Assembly (NCBI RefSeq): GCF_021491375.1
Contig: NZ_JAKEVY010000001.1
Span: forward strand, 1,195,001 to 1,259,000
DNA length: 64,000 nt
Direction: 5' to 3'
Origin: Flavihumibacter fluminis
GTDB lineage: Bacteria > Bacteroidota > Bacteroidia > Chitinophagales > Chitinophagaceae
Every line of letters starts with the position of its first letter. The first letter of the stretch is position 1. Under the pieces are notes generated by a model. It was not told the DNA's origin. It did not search any database and was given only the letters and a program-made list of their open reading frames with translations. The translations under genes and the position numbers were made by a program. Shown here in pieces: positions 43,706 through 53,400 of this stretch.

Positions 43706-46700
43706 ATGCGCTTAGGACTAAGCCTTTTGATTTTATTTTTTTCCTTTTCCTTATCAGCCCAGAAAATGCCAACAACACAATACGATCCCTGGTGGGAAAA
43801 AATAGACTCCCTGGTACAGCAAGCAGGCTTGTACCAATCTGCACTGGAGGAAGTACAACAGTTGTATACAAAGGCAAAGGCAGAGAAACAATCGGGTCAT
43901 CAGATTAAGGCGATCCTCTATCGAATTCAATTGCAGGAGGTTCTGGTAGAAGAAAGTGATACAGCAGCGTTGAATTTGTTGCGAAAGGAAATTGCGCTTG
44001 AGCAGGGTGTGGCACGGGCACTATTGAATACACTTTTGGGAGATTATTATAAAAAGAAATACGACCAGCAACGTTGGTCGATCTATGACCGCACTCCCCT
44101 GGCGGAAACCAATGTGGAGGATATTCAAACCTGGACAGCAACCGATTTTCACAAAGCTATTACGAAAGCATACCGGGAGGCGCTCTCCGAGCCAACGCTG
44201 AAAGGTCCGGAAGCCCGCAGACTGGTTGAGCCACTGATTAAAAAAGGAGAAAATAGCAACTACCGATCATCGCTATACGAATTAGTGGTAAAAAAAGCAC
44301 TGAATTATTTTAAAGAAAATCCAGTGGAACTCACGGAGCAGGCGGATCAATCATTTTGGGAAAATAAAACACTCTGGCAACCGGCAGAAGGATTTATGAA
44401 ACTTCGGTTATCCGAAGGAGATAGTGCGGAACCGGGAAGGATCAGTCTGGTGCTGCTGCAGGATTTGATGAAGTATTATGAAACGCGGCAGCAGCGTGAA
44501 GAGCTGGCCGCAACAGATCTTGAACGATACCTCTACCTGCATTATAAAGCTGAATTCGCAGATAAGGACAGTTTATACAAAGCTGTGCTGGAGCAACATC
44601 GAAAGGAGTTCAAGGGAACAGCTGCTGCAGATCAGGCCGTTTTCCTGTTGGCAGACTGGTATTACAGAAACGAAGAAAATCCTGTAAAAGCGCTGGGACT
44701 GGCCGAAGAACTGGTAAGGGAAAATAAAACAAGTCCCGGCAGTATACGCACGTATAATCTGGTACAGGAAATCAAGTCGCCCCGCCTGAGTTTGCAAACC
44801 GAACGGGTGAATATCCCGGGTGAGCCTTTTCGGGGACTGGTAGAATGGAAAAACCTGGACAGAATTTACCTGCGTATCATACAGGTGGATCCGGTAAAAC
44901 ATGGGTATTTGCTGGAGCAATCGAGCTATTTTGACAGTACGAATTGGGCATTGTTAACTGGCTCGGAATCGATGCGTGCATGGGAACAAGCGCTCCCTGA
45001 AAGCAACAATTATAAACTTCACCGGGCAGAAATCAAGGTTGATGCATTGCCGGTGGGAAGGTATTTTTTACTGGCAAGTGATCGCCCTTCCTTCTCTATG
45101 GCAGATGCCAACCTGGGAGTGGTGGAGCTGAATGTTTCCAATATCAGTTTTATTCATTCTGGTTCCGATTATTTCTTCTTGCATCGGAATACCGGACAGC
45201 CACTACCAAAAGCAACTGTGGAACTGTATCAACGAATTTATGACCCCGTTTCCAGGAGCTATCGCCGGGTGAAAAAGGAAACACTGACAGCAAATGATAA
45301 AGGGTATCTCTATATCGACCAGATTGGTGATACCAAATACGGAAGTTTTTCATTGGTAGTACAGCATGGAATTGACAGTCTCCGGATTGATGAGCAGGAA
45401 TATGTTTATTCCTACCATCAGCGGGAAGCGGAAACAACAGATGAAGCTTTTGAAAAGAGAAACGCAAGAGTACATTGGTTTTTGGATCGGGGGATCTATC
45501 GACCGGGACAACTGCTTTACTTTAAAGCAGTGCTGACAAGCAAGGACAAGGAAACCGGTTTGCCCCGGTTATTGACCGGCAAAAAAACCACCCTTCAGTT
45601 GTTTGATGCGAATGGGGAGAAAGTGGATTCTTTGTTATTGAGCAGCAATGAATATGGTTCTGTTGCTGGCAAATTCACCTTGCCATCAACCGGACTAACG
45701 GGACAGTTTTATCTTGCAGTGGAAGAGTTTGGCAATGAAACGTATTTTAATGTAGAAGAATACAAGCGGCCCCGCTTTGAAGTAAGCCTGGATAAACTAA
45801 AAACGACAGTTCGGTTAGGCGATACCGTTACAATAAAAGGCAATGCCATGGCCTATGCGGGCAATGCGATTTCCAATGCAACCGGCACTTACAGGGTTAC
45901 CAGGGGTGCCAGATTTCCGTATCCCTGGAAGCTGGCAGCCTATGGATTCAGACCGGGGTACAGAACTGCCGAAATCGCGCATGGCAGTCTGACAACTGCA
46001 GCAGATGGAAGTTTCAGCATTTCTTTTCCGGCCATAACCGATGGTAACATTGATCCAAAAACTGATCCGGTATTTGATTATACCATCCATATTGATATCA
46101 CTGATCTGAATGGAGAAACCCGTTCGGCCAGTAGTTCGGTGCCGGTATCCTATAAATCATTGCAACTGACTGTACGTGCGGAGCAGCAGAAAATGCCAAC
46201 TACTGATTTTACCCGTATCCTCGTCAGCAGCACCAACCTGGTGGGAGAACCGCAACCCACAAAAGTTAATGTGGAGATCGTACCGTTAAAGAGTCCGGGT
46301 AAACTGCTCCGCTCCCGCTATTGGGAGGCACCTGATACCTTTGTACTAACTGAGCAGGAGTTTCGTCGTTACTTCCCGAATGATTTGTATAAGAACGAAG
46401 ATGATCCCGAAACCTGGTCGGAGGGAAAAAAAGTTTGGAGTAAATCCATACAAAGCGACTCCACCGGCTATGTAAAACTGGATAGAAAAAAATGGGCTCC
46501 GGGCTGGTACCGGCTGATTGCTAAGGCAGTAGATCCGAATGGAGAAATGATAGAGAGCAAGTCTGTTGTATTCTTATCAGACCCCACAGGTAAAACGGTT
46601 GCAGAAACAGGTTACCTGAGCGCAAGCCAGGGTAAACGCAGTCTGAAACCCGGAGAAAAAACCAGTATTGAACTGGCTACTGAAGCAACTAACCTGTTTG

Positions 46701-49700
46701 TCATTGAACGGAAAATCAATTGGGCGGCACAATCCAAAGAGATCAAACTGCCCTTCTCTCAAAAGTTTCGATTGTTCGGGCTCGGTAAAGAGCGGGTACA
46801 GATTCCCGTTATAGCAACCAATGCAGACAAAGGAGGGATTGAAGTACAGCATGTATTTGTCAAGCACAACAGGGTGTACAGGTATGATAGCTATTTCTCC
46901 GTACCACTGGAGGAGAAGGATTTGAAGATACAGTTGAAAACCTTCCGCGATAAACTGGAACCCGGCGGAAAAGAAAAATGGACGGTTGCTATTTCAGGAG
47001 AAGAAGCAGAAAAATTCGGCATGGAATTGCTGACATCGATGTATGATGCTTCATTGGATCAGTTTGCAGCTAATATCTGGAACAAGCCGGCAGTATGGCC
47101 CAGTTTGAATCATATGGGTAACTGGACGGGCAGAACTAATTTCATATCCGAAGAAAGTAGTGATCACATCGTTCGATTGGAGGGAAAAGCGGAGGATTGG
47201 AAGAAGGAGGAAGAACTGCTGGATTTTACGTTTTTGCAAGACCGGAGAAGGAGTTTTGGAGGTAAGCTCGTGTTGAGGGAAAGCGAAAGACTGATGGATG
47301 CAAGTATACCTGCTGCGGCACCAGTTGTGGCGATTACAAAGTCGACTCCTGCAAAAGTTGTTGCTGATTCAGCTAATGAAGATGATGAAGTGGGATATTT
47401 ACCACTCATTAAAATACCCTCACCAAAAAACGATACCCCTCCGGCCATACGCACCAACTTCAATGAAACGGCTTTCTTCTTCCCGCAATTAAGCGCTGAT
47501 TCGAACGGGCATTTCAGCTTCAGTTTTACTATGCCTGAATCAGTAACGAGCTGGAACTGGCAGCTCTTTGCACATACCAAATCCCTGGCCATGGGTTACC
47601 TGCAACAAACTATTGTAACGCAGAAAGACCTGATGGTACAACCCAATATGCCGCGTTTTGTACGGGAAGGGGATAAAATGGAGATAACCACCAAAGTGGT
47701 GAACCTGACCGACAAAGAAGTAACCGGACAGGCAGAATTGCAATTAATCGATGCTACTACCAATCAACCGGTGGATGGCTGGTTCCGGAATTTCTTCCCC
47801 AATCAGTATTTCACGGTTGGACCAAAATCCAGTGAGCTGGTGAAGTTCCCGATGGAAGTTCCTTATCAGTTCGACCGCGCCCTGACCTGGAAGATTATTG
47901 CAAGAGTAGGTGATAAAACAGATGGAGAATCCTCCACACTACCGGTATTGAGTAACCGCCAACTGGTAACGGAAGCGATTCCTTTCTTTATCAATGGAGC
48001 TGCCACGAAAACAATTTCGATGACCAACCTGCTTAACAGCAAAGACAGCGAAACCCTGAGCAATCGAACCCTCACCGTTGAATATTCGGCTAACCCTGCC
48101 TGGTATGCTATTCAGTCGCTCCCCTATCTGGCAGATTACCCCTATGAATGTTCCGAACAAACCTTCAATCGCTTATACGGGTACCTGATCGCGGATCATT
48201 TGTTGAAATCCGCCCCCCGCATCAAACAGGTTTTGCTGGAATGGCAGCAGAAAGATACCAGTGCCCTGCTGAGTAACCTGCAGAAAAACCAGGAGCTCAA
48301 ACAGGTGCTGCTGGAAGAAACTCCCTGGGTGTTGGAAGCGAAAACGGAAGCGGAACAAAAGCAACGGTTGCTGTTGTTATTTGATGCTGTTCGCCTCAGC
48401 AATGAATCCTCTAAAATGATTGCCAAACTGAAAGAAATGCAGCTTGGAAATGGTGGATTTAGCTGGTTCACCGGCGGACCGGATGACCGATATATTACGC
48501 AATACATCCTGACTGGTATTGGCCATCTGCAAAAGCTGGGAATAATCGATGCAGATTATGGGCTGTTTGCTCCAATCATTAATGCGGCCCTGGGTTATAC
48601 GGATCAGCGCCTGCTGGAAGATTACAATAAACGCGATAAAGGGCAGAAGGAACCTGTTTATCTGAATACCTATGCGGTACAATATCATTACATGCGGAGC
48701 TTTTACAGCAATAAGGGATTATCCGGCCAATATGTGGTAGCAGCTAACCATTACCGTAAGGAAATGCAATCCCTCTGGACCAAAGGCAATCTCTTTACAA
48801 AAGCGATGATTGCGCTGGCCCTGCACCGGACTGGGGATAAACAAACGGCTACTTCTATTCTGAAATCATTGCAGCAGACAGCGATAAAATCAGAAGACAA
48901 GGGCATGTACTGGAAATCGAACACGGCCGGATATTACTGGCAGGAAGCGCCGATAGAAACACAGGCATTACTGATCGAACTATTCCAGGAACTCAAACAA
49001 CCGGCCGCTACCATTAATGCTTTAAAAGCCTGGTTATTGCTGAACAAACAAACCAATCGCTGGAGCAGTACAAAGGCCACGGCGGATGCCTGTTATGCCT
49101 TGTTATTGCAAGGTGAGAACTGGCTCGAAGCAGCACCGAAAGTACGTGTTAAACTGGGTGAGGTTACTACCATCACTGCAGCCAAAGAAGAAGCAGGAAC
49201 GGGATATTATCAGAAGATCATTCCAGGCACAGCGGTATTCCCGGAAATGGGTGAGATCAGCATACAGGTGCAGCAGGCTGCAGCACCAAAGGCAGTAGCG
49301 CCTGTTTGGGGAGCCATCTACTGGCAGTATTTCGATAATCTTGAAAACATCACAGCTGCCAAAGGCCCGCTTTCCATCAGCAAGCAGGTGATGGTCGAAA
49401 AGCTGACGGATAAAGGTCCGGTGCTGGAAGCAATAACGGATGGCGCGATGCTGAAAGTTGGAGATAAACTGGTAGTGCGACTCGAAATCAAAACCGATCG
49501 CCAAATGGAGTATGTACATGTAAAAGACATGCGTGCATCAGCACTGGAACCCACGAATGTTTTAAGCGGGTATCGCTGGAAGGGAGCGTTGGGTTATTAT
49601 GAAAGCACCAGAGATGCCAGCACAAATTTCTTTATCCAGTATTTGCCCAAAGGATCCCATGTACTGGAATACTCCCTGTTTGTATCACATGCCGGAACTT

Positions 49701-49792
49701 TCAGTAACGGCTTCAGCAGCATTCAGTGTATGTATTCACCGGAGTTTACCAGTCACACAGAAGGCATTAAATTGAACATCGAAGCAAACTAA
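43706..49792 (+). CDS. Bacterial alpha-2-macroglobulin family protein with thioester motif
   Basis: A 2,028-residue exported protein. After a signal peptide ending SLSAQ comes a helical N-terminal region, then MG-type beta-sandwich domains (the MG2-like part near RGIYRPGQLLYFKAVL), the bait region (about 1180-1260, low complexity), then NETAFFFPQLSADSNGHFSF and the thioester domain with CSEQ starting at Cys1482. A helical alpha-alpha toroid with GGFSWFTGG and a C-terminal receptor-like beta domain follow. The thioester should trap proteases covalently. There is no lipobox and no partner PBP1c gene nearby; the length exceeds E. coli YfhM by about 370 residues. Starts at ATG 43706 before the signal peptide. 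Confidence 0.94.
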   Translation: MRLGLSLLILFFSFSLSAQKMPTTQYDPWWEKIDSLVQQAGLYQSALEEVQQLYTKAKAEKQSGHQIKAILYRIQLQEVLVEESDTAALNLLRKEIALEQGVARALLNTLLGDYYKKKYDQQRWSIYDRTPLAETNVEDIQTWTATDFHKAITKAYREALSEPTLKGPEARRLVEPLIKKGENSNYRSSLYELVVKKALNYFKENPVELTEQADQSFWENKTLWQPAEGFMKLRLSEGDSAEPGRISLVLLQDLMKYYETRQQREELAATDLERYLYLHYKAEFADKDSLYKAVLEQHRKEFKGTAAADQAVFLLADWYYRNEENPVKALGLAEELVRENKTSPGSIRTYNLVQEIKSPRLSLQTERVNIPGEPFRGLVEWKNLDRIYLRIIQVDPVKHGYLLEQSSYFDSTNWALLTGSESMRAWEQALPESNNYKLHRAEIKVDALPVGRYFLLASDRPSFSMADANLGVVELNVSNISFIHSGSDYFFLHRNTGQPLPKATVELYQRIYDPVSRSYRRVKKETLTANDKGYLYIDQIGDTKYGSFSLVVQHGIDSLRIDEQEYVYSYHQREAETTDEAFEKRNARVHWFLDRGIYRPGQLLYFKAVLTSKDKETGLPRLLTGKKTTLQLFDANGEKVDSLLLSSNEYGSVAGKFTLPSTGLTGQFYLAVEEFGNETYFNVEEYKRPRFEVSLDKLKTTVRLGDTVTIKGNAMAYAGNAISNATGTYRVTRGARFPYPWKLAAYGFRPGYRTAEIAHGSLTTAADGSFSISFPAITDGNIDPKTDPVFDYTIHIDITDLNGETRSASSSVPVSYKSLQLTVRAEQQKMPTTDFTRILVSSTNLVGEPQPTKVNVEIVPLKSPGKLLRSRYWEAPDTFVLTEQEFRRYFPNDLYKNEDDPETWSEGKKVWSKSIQSDSTGYVKLDRKKWAPGWYRLIAKAVDPNGEMIESKSVVFLSDPTGKTVAETGYLSASQGKRSLKPGEKTSIELATEATNLFVIERKINWAAQSKEIKLPFSQKFRLFGLGKERVQIPVIATNADKGGIEVQHVFVKHNRVYRYDSYFSVPLEEKDLKIQLKTFRDKLEPGGKEKWTVAISGEEAEKFGMELLTSMYDASLDQFAANIWNKPAVWPSLNHMGNWTGRTNFISEESSDHIVRLEGKAEDWKKEEELLDFTFLQDRRRSFGGKLVLRESERLMDASIPAAAPVVAITKSTPAKVVADSANEDDEVGYLPLIKIPSPKNDTPPAIRTNFNETAFFFPQLSADSNGHFSFSFTMPESVTSWNWQLFAHTKSLAMGYLQQTIVTQKDLMVQPNMPRFVREGDKMEITTKVVNLTDKEVTGQAELQLIDATTNQPVDGWFRNFFPNQYFTVGPKSSELVKFPMEVPYQFDRALTWKIIARVGDKTDGESSTLPVLSNRQLVTEAIPFFINGAATKTISMTNLLNSKDSETLSNRTLTVEYSANPAWYAIQSLPYLADYPYECSEQTFNRLYGYLIADHLLKSAPRIKQVLLEWQQKDTSALLSNLQKNQELKQVLLEETPWVLEAKTEAEQKQRLLLLFDAVRLSNESSKMIAKLKEMQLGNGGFSWFTGGPDDRYITQYILTGIGHLQKLGIIDADYGLFAPIINAALGYTDQRLLEDYNKRDKGQKEPVYLNTYAVQYHYMRSFYSNKGLSGQYVVAANHYRKEMQSLWTKGNLFTKAMIALALHRTGDKQTATSILKSLQQTAIKSEDKGMYWKSNTAGYYWQEAPIETQALLIELFQELKQPAATINALKAWLLLNKQTNRWSSTKATADACYALLLQGENWLEAAPKVRVKLGEVTTITAAKEEAGTGYYQKIIPGTAVFPEMGEISIQVQQAAAPKAVAPVWGAIYWQYFDNLENITAAKGPLSISKQVMVEKLTDKGPVLEAITDGAMLKVGDKLVVRLEIKTDRQMEYVHVKDMRASALEPTNVLSGYRWKGALGYYESTRDASTNFFIQYLPKGSHVLEYSLFVSHAGTFSNGFSSIQCMYSPEFTSHTEGIKLNIEAN

Positions 49793-49797
49793 AACAC

Positions 49798-50877
49798 ATG
49801 ATCCATACCGGCACCCTGCTTGTTGGACAGGGCTTATCGGGTAGCTGGCTAAGCTGGTGGCTATCCCAGTACAACGAGGAATTTATGGTCATAGATGAAG
49901 GAAGGGAATTCAGTTCCTCCCGCATCGCATCGGGCGTTATCAATCCGGTCACCGGTCGGGTGCTGGCCAAAACCTGGATGGCAGAAACACTGCTCCCTTT
50001 TGCATTGGAGGCCTATACCAATATGGGCAACGCATTGGGAATCCGATGTATTCAGTCGACCCGCATCCTGCACAGTTTTCCCAGTATGCAGATGAAAGAA
50101 GCATTTGACAAACGATTGCCGGAGCTGTCTGAATACCTGAGTATACCCGAAGATCAGGAGTACTGGAAATCCCTGATGGAAATTCCATACGGACTTGGCA
50201 GTATCTCCCCTGCCCTGCTGATTGATCTTAACCTGCATTTGAACTCCTGGAAATCTGCTTTGGAAACCAAGCAGCAACTGATTCAGGAGAAATTTGAATC
50301 GAGTGAACTGGAACTAACCGACCAACATATACGTTATCGGGATATACAGGCAGAACGCATTGTTTTTTGCGATGGAATACATGGAATGGACTTGCCTTTT
50401 TTCAGCAAGCTTCCTTTTTCTCCAAATAAAGGAGAAGCCCTGCTACTCGAAATCGAAGACCTGCCTGCGGACCATATTTATAAAAAGGGGATCAGCCTGG
50501 TGCCCTATCCGCACCTGGGGGGCAATGAAAACCAGCGTTATTTCTGGGCGGGCTCTACTTATGAAAACCGCTATCAGACGGACGCTCCTACGGACGCTTT
50601 CCGCGAACGGACGGAGCTGGCTGTTCGAAATTGGATTAAGAGACCCTTTAAAACCCTTCATCACTGGGCTGCCATTCGGCCTGCAACGATTGAAAGACGG
50701 CCCTTTGCAGGGTTTCATCCCCATCTGCCCAGGGTGGGCATTTTGAATGGAATGGGTACCAAGGGTTGCTCCCTGGCACCATATTTCGGACAACAGGTAG
50801 CCCTGTTCATCAGAGCTGGTGGCACTATTCGTCCAGAAGCCAGTATTAATCGATTTTCGAGCCTGCTGAGCCCCTAA
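49798..50877 (+). CDS. FAD-dependent oxidoreductase (DAO fold)
   Basis: A 359-residue protein of the DAO/glycine-oxidase fold. The dinucleotide-binding start is LLVGQGLSGSWLSWWL (a loose GxGxxG), followed by an acidic residue in VIDEGREFSSSRIASGVINP, and the C-terminal FAD contact GMGTKGCSLAPYFGQQVA. Its natural substrate is unknown; related proteins oxidise amino acids or act in tRNA modification. It starts 5 nt after the alpha-2-macroglobulin stop, so co-translation is likely even though no functional link is known. Confidence 0.88.
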   Translation: MIHTGTLLVGQGLSGSWLSWWLSQYNEEFMVIDEGREFSSSRIASGVINPVTGRVLAKTWMAETLLPFALEAYTNMGNALGIRCIQSTRILHSFPSMQMKEAFDKRLPELSEYLSIPEDQEYWKSLMEIPYGLGSISPALLIDLNLHLNSWKSALETKQQLIQEKFESSELELTDQHIRYRDIQAERIVFCDGIHGMDLPFFSKLPFSPNKGEALLLEIEDLPADHIYKKGISLVPYPHLGGNENQRYFWAGSTYENRYQTDAPTDAFRERTELAVRNWIKRPFKTLHHWAAIRPATIERRPFAGFHPHLPRVGILNGMGTKGCSLAPYFGQQVALFIRAGGTIRPEASINRFSSLLSP

Positions 50878-50882
50878 CTTTG
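50875..50882 (+). promoter_or_regulatory. Possible -7 box for the small membrane protein gene
   Basis: TAACTTTG fits TAnnTTTG, overlaps the stop of the oxidoreductase gene and ends 20 nt before ATG 50903. Confidence 0.5.
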
Positions 50883-50902
50883 CCGCTGAAATTTTAGAAA
50901 GA

Positions 50903-51262
50903 ATGGCAAGCAATACCCCCATGTACTCGATCCCGGAACGTTTCCGACGGATTGAAAACCTGCACATCGTATTCTGGTTGCTTAAAGACATGAGCTGGGC
51001 CTTGCTCTGGAAACCAATCGGGATGTTCATGATTGTACCCACCTTAACCGTTGCTGTCCTGATAACCTACCAAACCAGGAAAATAAAATCGGAATTATTT
51101 CACAACCTGGCGGTCCTGTTCTGGATCATCGCCAACTGTTCCTGGATGGTGTTAGAGTTCTATGAAACACCAGATCACTATCGATATTACACAGCCATTC
51201 CTTTTGGAATTGGTATGTTTTTTATTGCCTGGTTTTACCTGGTAGAGTTGCGTAAAAACTGA
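50903..51262 (+). CDS. Small membrane protein of unknown function
   Basis: A 119-residue protein with three hydrophobic segments (about residues 32-55 IGMFMIVPTLTVAVLITY, 68-86 and 95-115 IPFGIGMFFIAWFYLV). The N-terminal 30 residues are cytoplasmic-like, with several charges. No family recognised. Its 3' end overlaps the converging MOSC gene by 28 bp. It lies 25 nt after the FAD oxidoreductase and may be co-transcribed. Confidence 0.8.
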   Translation: MASNTPMYSIPERFRRIENLHIVFWLLKDMSWALLWKPIGMFMIVPTLTVAVLITYQTRKIKSELFHNLAVLFWIIANCSWMVLEFYETPDHYRYYTAIPFGIGMFFIAWFYLVELRKN

Positions 51263-52044
51263 ACCTCCATTCCATTTTTCAGGTATCCGTTTCCGTTATA
51301 TAACAGGTTCTGTCCAAATAACACCTTGTTGTTCTTACTGCGATAAGCAGCTAGCGTTTTAAGCGGATCCTTTCCCTGTTCAGCAGTATCCTGATTGATA
51401 GTAGTAAGTACACAACGCGCACAGGGTTTTACCGCTTCAAATTGTATCTCACCAATATTGAACTCCCTGATGCTGTCCTCTTCATAGGGCTCCCAGCCCT
51501 CTATCACAATATTCGGCCTGAACCGGTTCATGGGAACCGGTTCTGTGAGTCTTGAATTTAAATCATCCAGGGAAGCCTGGCCAATCAGCAGCAAAGGATA
51601 AGCATCCGAAAAGCTGGTGATTTCTTTATTGCGTGCATAATCGGGGTCCACCTCACGGCGACTGTAATCCGGCATAAAAACCAGGCGGCAATTCATTCCC
51701 AGTTGTTGTGAAAACCAGTTATCAAATTCGGAACCAACCAGGGTTGCAGGCATTGTATCATCCCAAACAGTTACTGTAGTTTCCACACCCTGCTGCTCAA
51801 ATGGAATACGGATGCTTACAGCAGGATTTTTTTTATGATAAACCTGTAGTCCATCTTGCTCTAAGGCAACCTGAAGCAGTGCCATAACGGGATGTTCACG
51901 TTGGGTGAGGAATCGGCCTGCTGAATCAATCAGCATCCAGCGCCGGTCGTATTGAAAACCCCGGTCTGTCAATAAAGCCGACTCTACTTCTATTCCTCCC
52001 AGTGATTTAATTGGATAAATGAATAAACCGCTAATTTTTGCCAT
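51235..52044 (-). CDS. MOSC-domain protein (YcbX-like)
   Basis: A 269-residue protein with MOSC_N beta-barrel (ISGLFIYPIKSLGGIEVESA, DRRWMLIDSAGRFLTQREHP) and MOSC domain (NRFRPNIVIEG, then VKPCARCVLTTINQDT with the conserved Cys of molybdenum-cofactor transfer). It lacks the ferredoxin domain that E. coli YcbX has. It likely handles MoCo-dependent reductions, for example of N-hydroxylated compounds, but that is family inference. Start at ATG 52044; the longer in-frame start at 52134 would overlap the divergent gene. Confidence 0.93.
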   Translation of the reverse strand: MAKISGLFIYPIKSLGGIEVESALLTDRGFQYDRRWMLIDSAGRFLTQREHPVMALLQVALEQDGLQVYHKKNPAVSIRIPFEQQGVETTVTVWDDTMPATLVGSEFDNWFSQQLGMNCRLVFMPDYSRREVDPDYARNKEITSFSDAYPLLLIGQASLDDLNSRLTEPVPMNRFRPNIVIEGWEPYEEDSIREFNIGEIQFEAVKPCARCVLTTINQDTAEQGKDPLKTLAAYRSKNNKVLFGQNLLYNGNGYLKNGMEVQFLRNSTR

Positions 52045-52068
52045 GTGGTAAAAATACAAAAGCCCGCT

Positions 52069-52076
52069 TACCTTTG
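52069..52076 (+). promoter_or_regulatory. Possible -7 box for the SelT/W-like gene
   Basis: TACCTTTG fits TAnnTTTG and ends 16 nt before ATG 52093. No TTTG lies 19 nt upstream. Confidence 0.5.
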
Positions 52077-52092
52077 AAGGAATACCATTAAC

Positions 52093-52374
52093 ATGAAAGC
52101 CTCTATCACTATCGAATACTGCCCCAAGTGCCATTGGTTACTAAGAGCTGCTTACATGGCACAGGAATTATTGACCACATTCGAAGCCGAACTAGCCGAG
52201 GTAACGCTCAGACCCAGCGAAATCGCTGGTCGCTATACCCTATTCATCAACAAGGAACCCGTTTATGACCGCAAGCGGGATGGCGGTTTTAAAGAGATTA
52301 AGGAGATAAAACAATTGGTGCGCGATCACATTGCCCCGGGCAAATCGCTGGGACATTCAGATCGGAAAGACTAA
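52093..52374 (+). CDS. SelT/SelW/SelH (Rdx) family thioredoxin-fold protein
   Basis: A 93-residue small redox protein. The CXXC motif (CPKCHW at residues 10-13) follows the first strand ITIEYCPKC. The rest fits the family: LLTTFEAELAEVTLRPSEIAG, then GRYTLFINKEPVYDRKRDGGF. In selenoproteins the second position is Sec; here it is Cys. It is probably a thiol oxidoreductase of unknown partner. It converges on an MtfA-like gene with 6 bp between. Confidence 0.92.
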   Translation: MKASITIEYCPKCHWLLRAAYMAQELLTTFEAELAEVTLRPSEIAGRYTLFINKEPVYDRKRDGGFKEIKEIKQLVRDHIAPGKSLGHSDRKD

Positions 52375-52380
52375 CCTTTC

Positions 52381-53190
52381 TCAGGCGGCAGCCAGTCGGC
52401 TAACCAACACTTTATAGGGATCCTGGCGGAGCAGTTTTGCCATCGCTTCATAAAGATCCGGCAGATCATGCCGCAGCCGCACACTGTTCTCAAAAAACAC
52501 TTCCACACTCACCGCCCAGAATTCATGATAATTGGTTGCTGCATATTCCCCAAGGATGGTTTTACGTCCGCGTTGCATATCCTGAAAAATCGGGCGCGCA
52601 ACTTTTGAGAAATTGTGAAACTCCTTTTTGAAGTGGCGGTCTTCATCCGTTTTGGTGATGAAATTGACATAGGCCAATGCATGTGCCATTTCATGTAAAC
52701 CTACATTGCTGCTGTCATGTGCACTCCGGATTCCTTCCAGGAAATTATGCCAGGATAAATAAATACCGGAACTGTCTACATGCCCCATAAAAGGGAGTGA
52801 ATAATGACCGTAATGATAGTCGTGTTGCAACACATAGATATCCCGAAAATAATTGAGCGAGAAATTTTCAAGTCCCAATGTCAATTGAGCTGCTGTTGCA
52901 CTGATCAATATGGGCATTTCCTCTTTGCGGTCCACACCAACGTAATGGAATTTTTTAGACCGGAAAAATAGATAGGCCCTGAACAACCATTTTTGCTGGG
53001 TTGCTTCATCCACTTTGTTAAAGTAGCGAATGTTCGAAGAAATAAGCTTTCTAAACTGTGGTTCATGCAGTTCAAAGCCCTTGCGTCGGCGGTAGAGTAA
53101 AAAATATTGCCAGCGATTGTTCAGCAGATCAAACAAAAACACAGTACTGAACACCAGCAAACAAATGAACACGATTTCCATAAGGGTCAA
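52381..53190 (-). CDS. MtfA-like zinc peptidase (M90), first of a tandem pair
   Basis: A 269-residue membrane-anchored peptidase with an N-terminal membrane segment (IVFICLLVFSTVFLFDLL). The zinc site HEMAH is at 166-170 ([15 protein letters not shown]), and a candidate third ligand Glu lies in [14 protein letters not shown]. coli MtfA regulates glucose PTS by binding Mlc; that partner is unlikely here, so the role is unknown. It lies 210 bp downstream of a paralogue on the same strand. ATG 53190 may be replaced by ATG 53181 (MEIVFICLL). Confidence 0.9.
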   Translation of the reverse strand: MTLMEIVFICLLVFSTVFLFDLLNNRWQYFLLYRRRKGFELHEPQFRKLISSNIRYFNKVDEATQQKWLFRAYLFFRSKKFHYVGVDRKEEMPILISATAAQLTLGLENFSLNYFRDIYVLQHDYHYGHYSLPFMGHVDSSGIYLSWHNFLEGIRSAHDSSNVGLHEMAHALAYVNFITKTDEDRHFKKEFHNFSKVARPIFQDMQRGRKTILGEYAATNYHEFWAVSVEVFFENSVRLRHDLPDLYEAMAKLLRQDPYKVLVSRLAAA

Positions 53191-53360
53191 CTTTACGGGT
53201 AAGAAAATCGAAATTGTCTTGCTGGTTCAACACAGAAATGGATACGATGGCCTTTCGGAGAGGAGACTGGTACGGATTAAAAATCTCGACGGTTCGAGTA
53301 AGGGTAATAATTGAACACAATTTAAACCTAGATTTTGAAGTTTAAAAGCATTTGGCCTTT

Positions 53361-53384
53361 AAAATCCTGTAAAAATCAGGTTTT
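53361..53384 (-). terminator. Likely terminator between the two MtfA-like genes
   Basis: On the minus strand, AAAACCTG pairs with CAGGATTTT with one bulged base and a 7-nt loop; the T-rich 3' arm follows. It lies 17 nt beyond the stop of the gene at 53401. The rest of the 210-bp gap has no gene; a small CTCGA/TCGAG hairpin is near 53287. Confidence 0.55.
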
Positions 53385-53400
53385 CGACGAATGGACAGCC

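Noticed and set aside
52120-52135. Selenocysteine in the SelT/W-like protein
   Set aside because: The motif reads CPKC with normal codons; no in-frame TGA is present.
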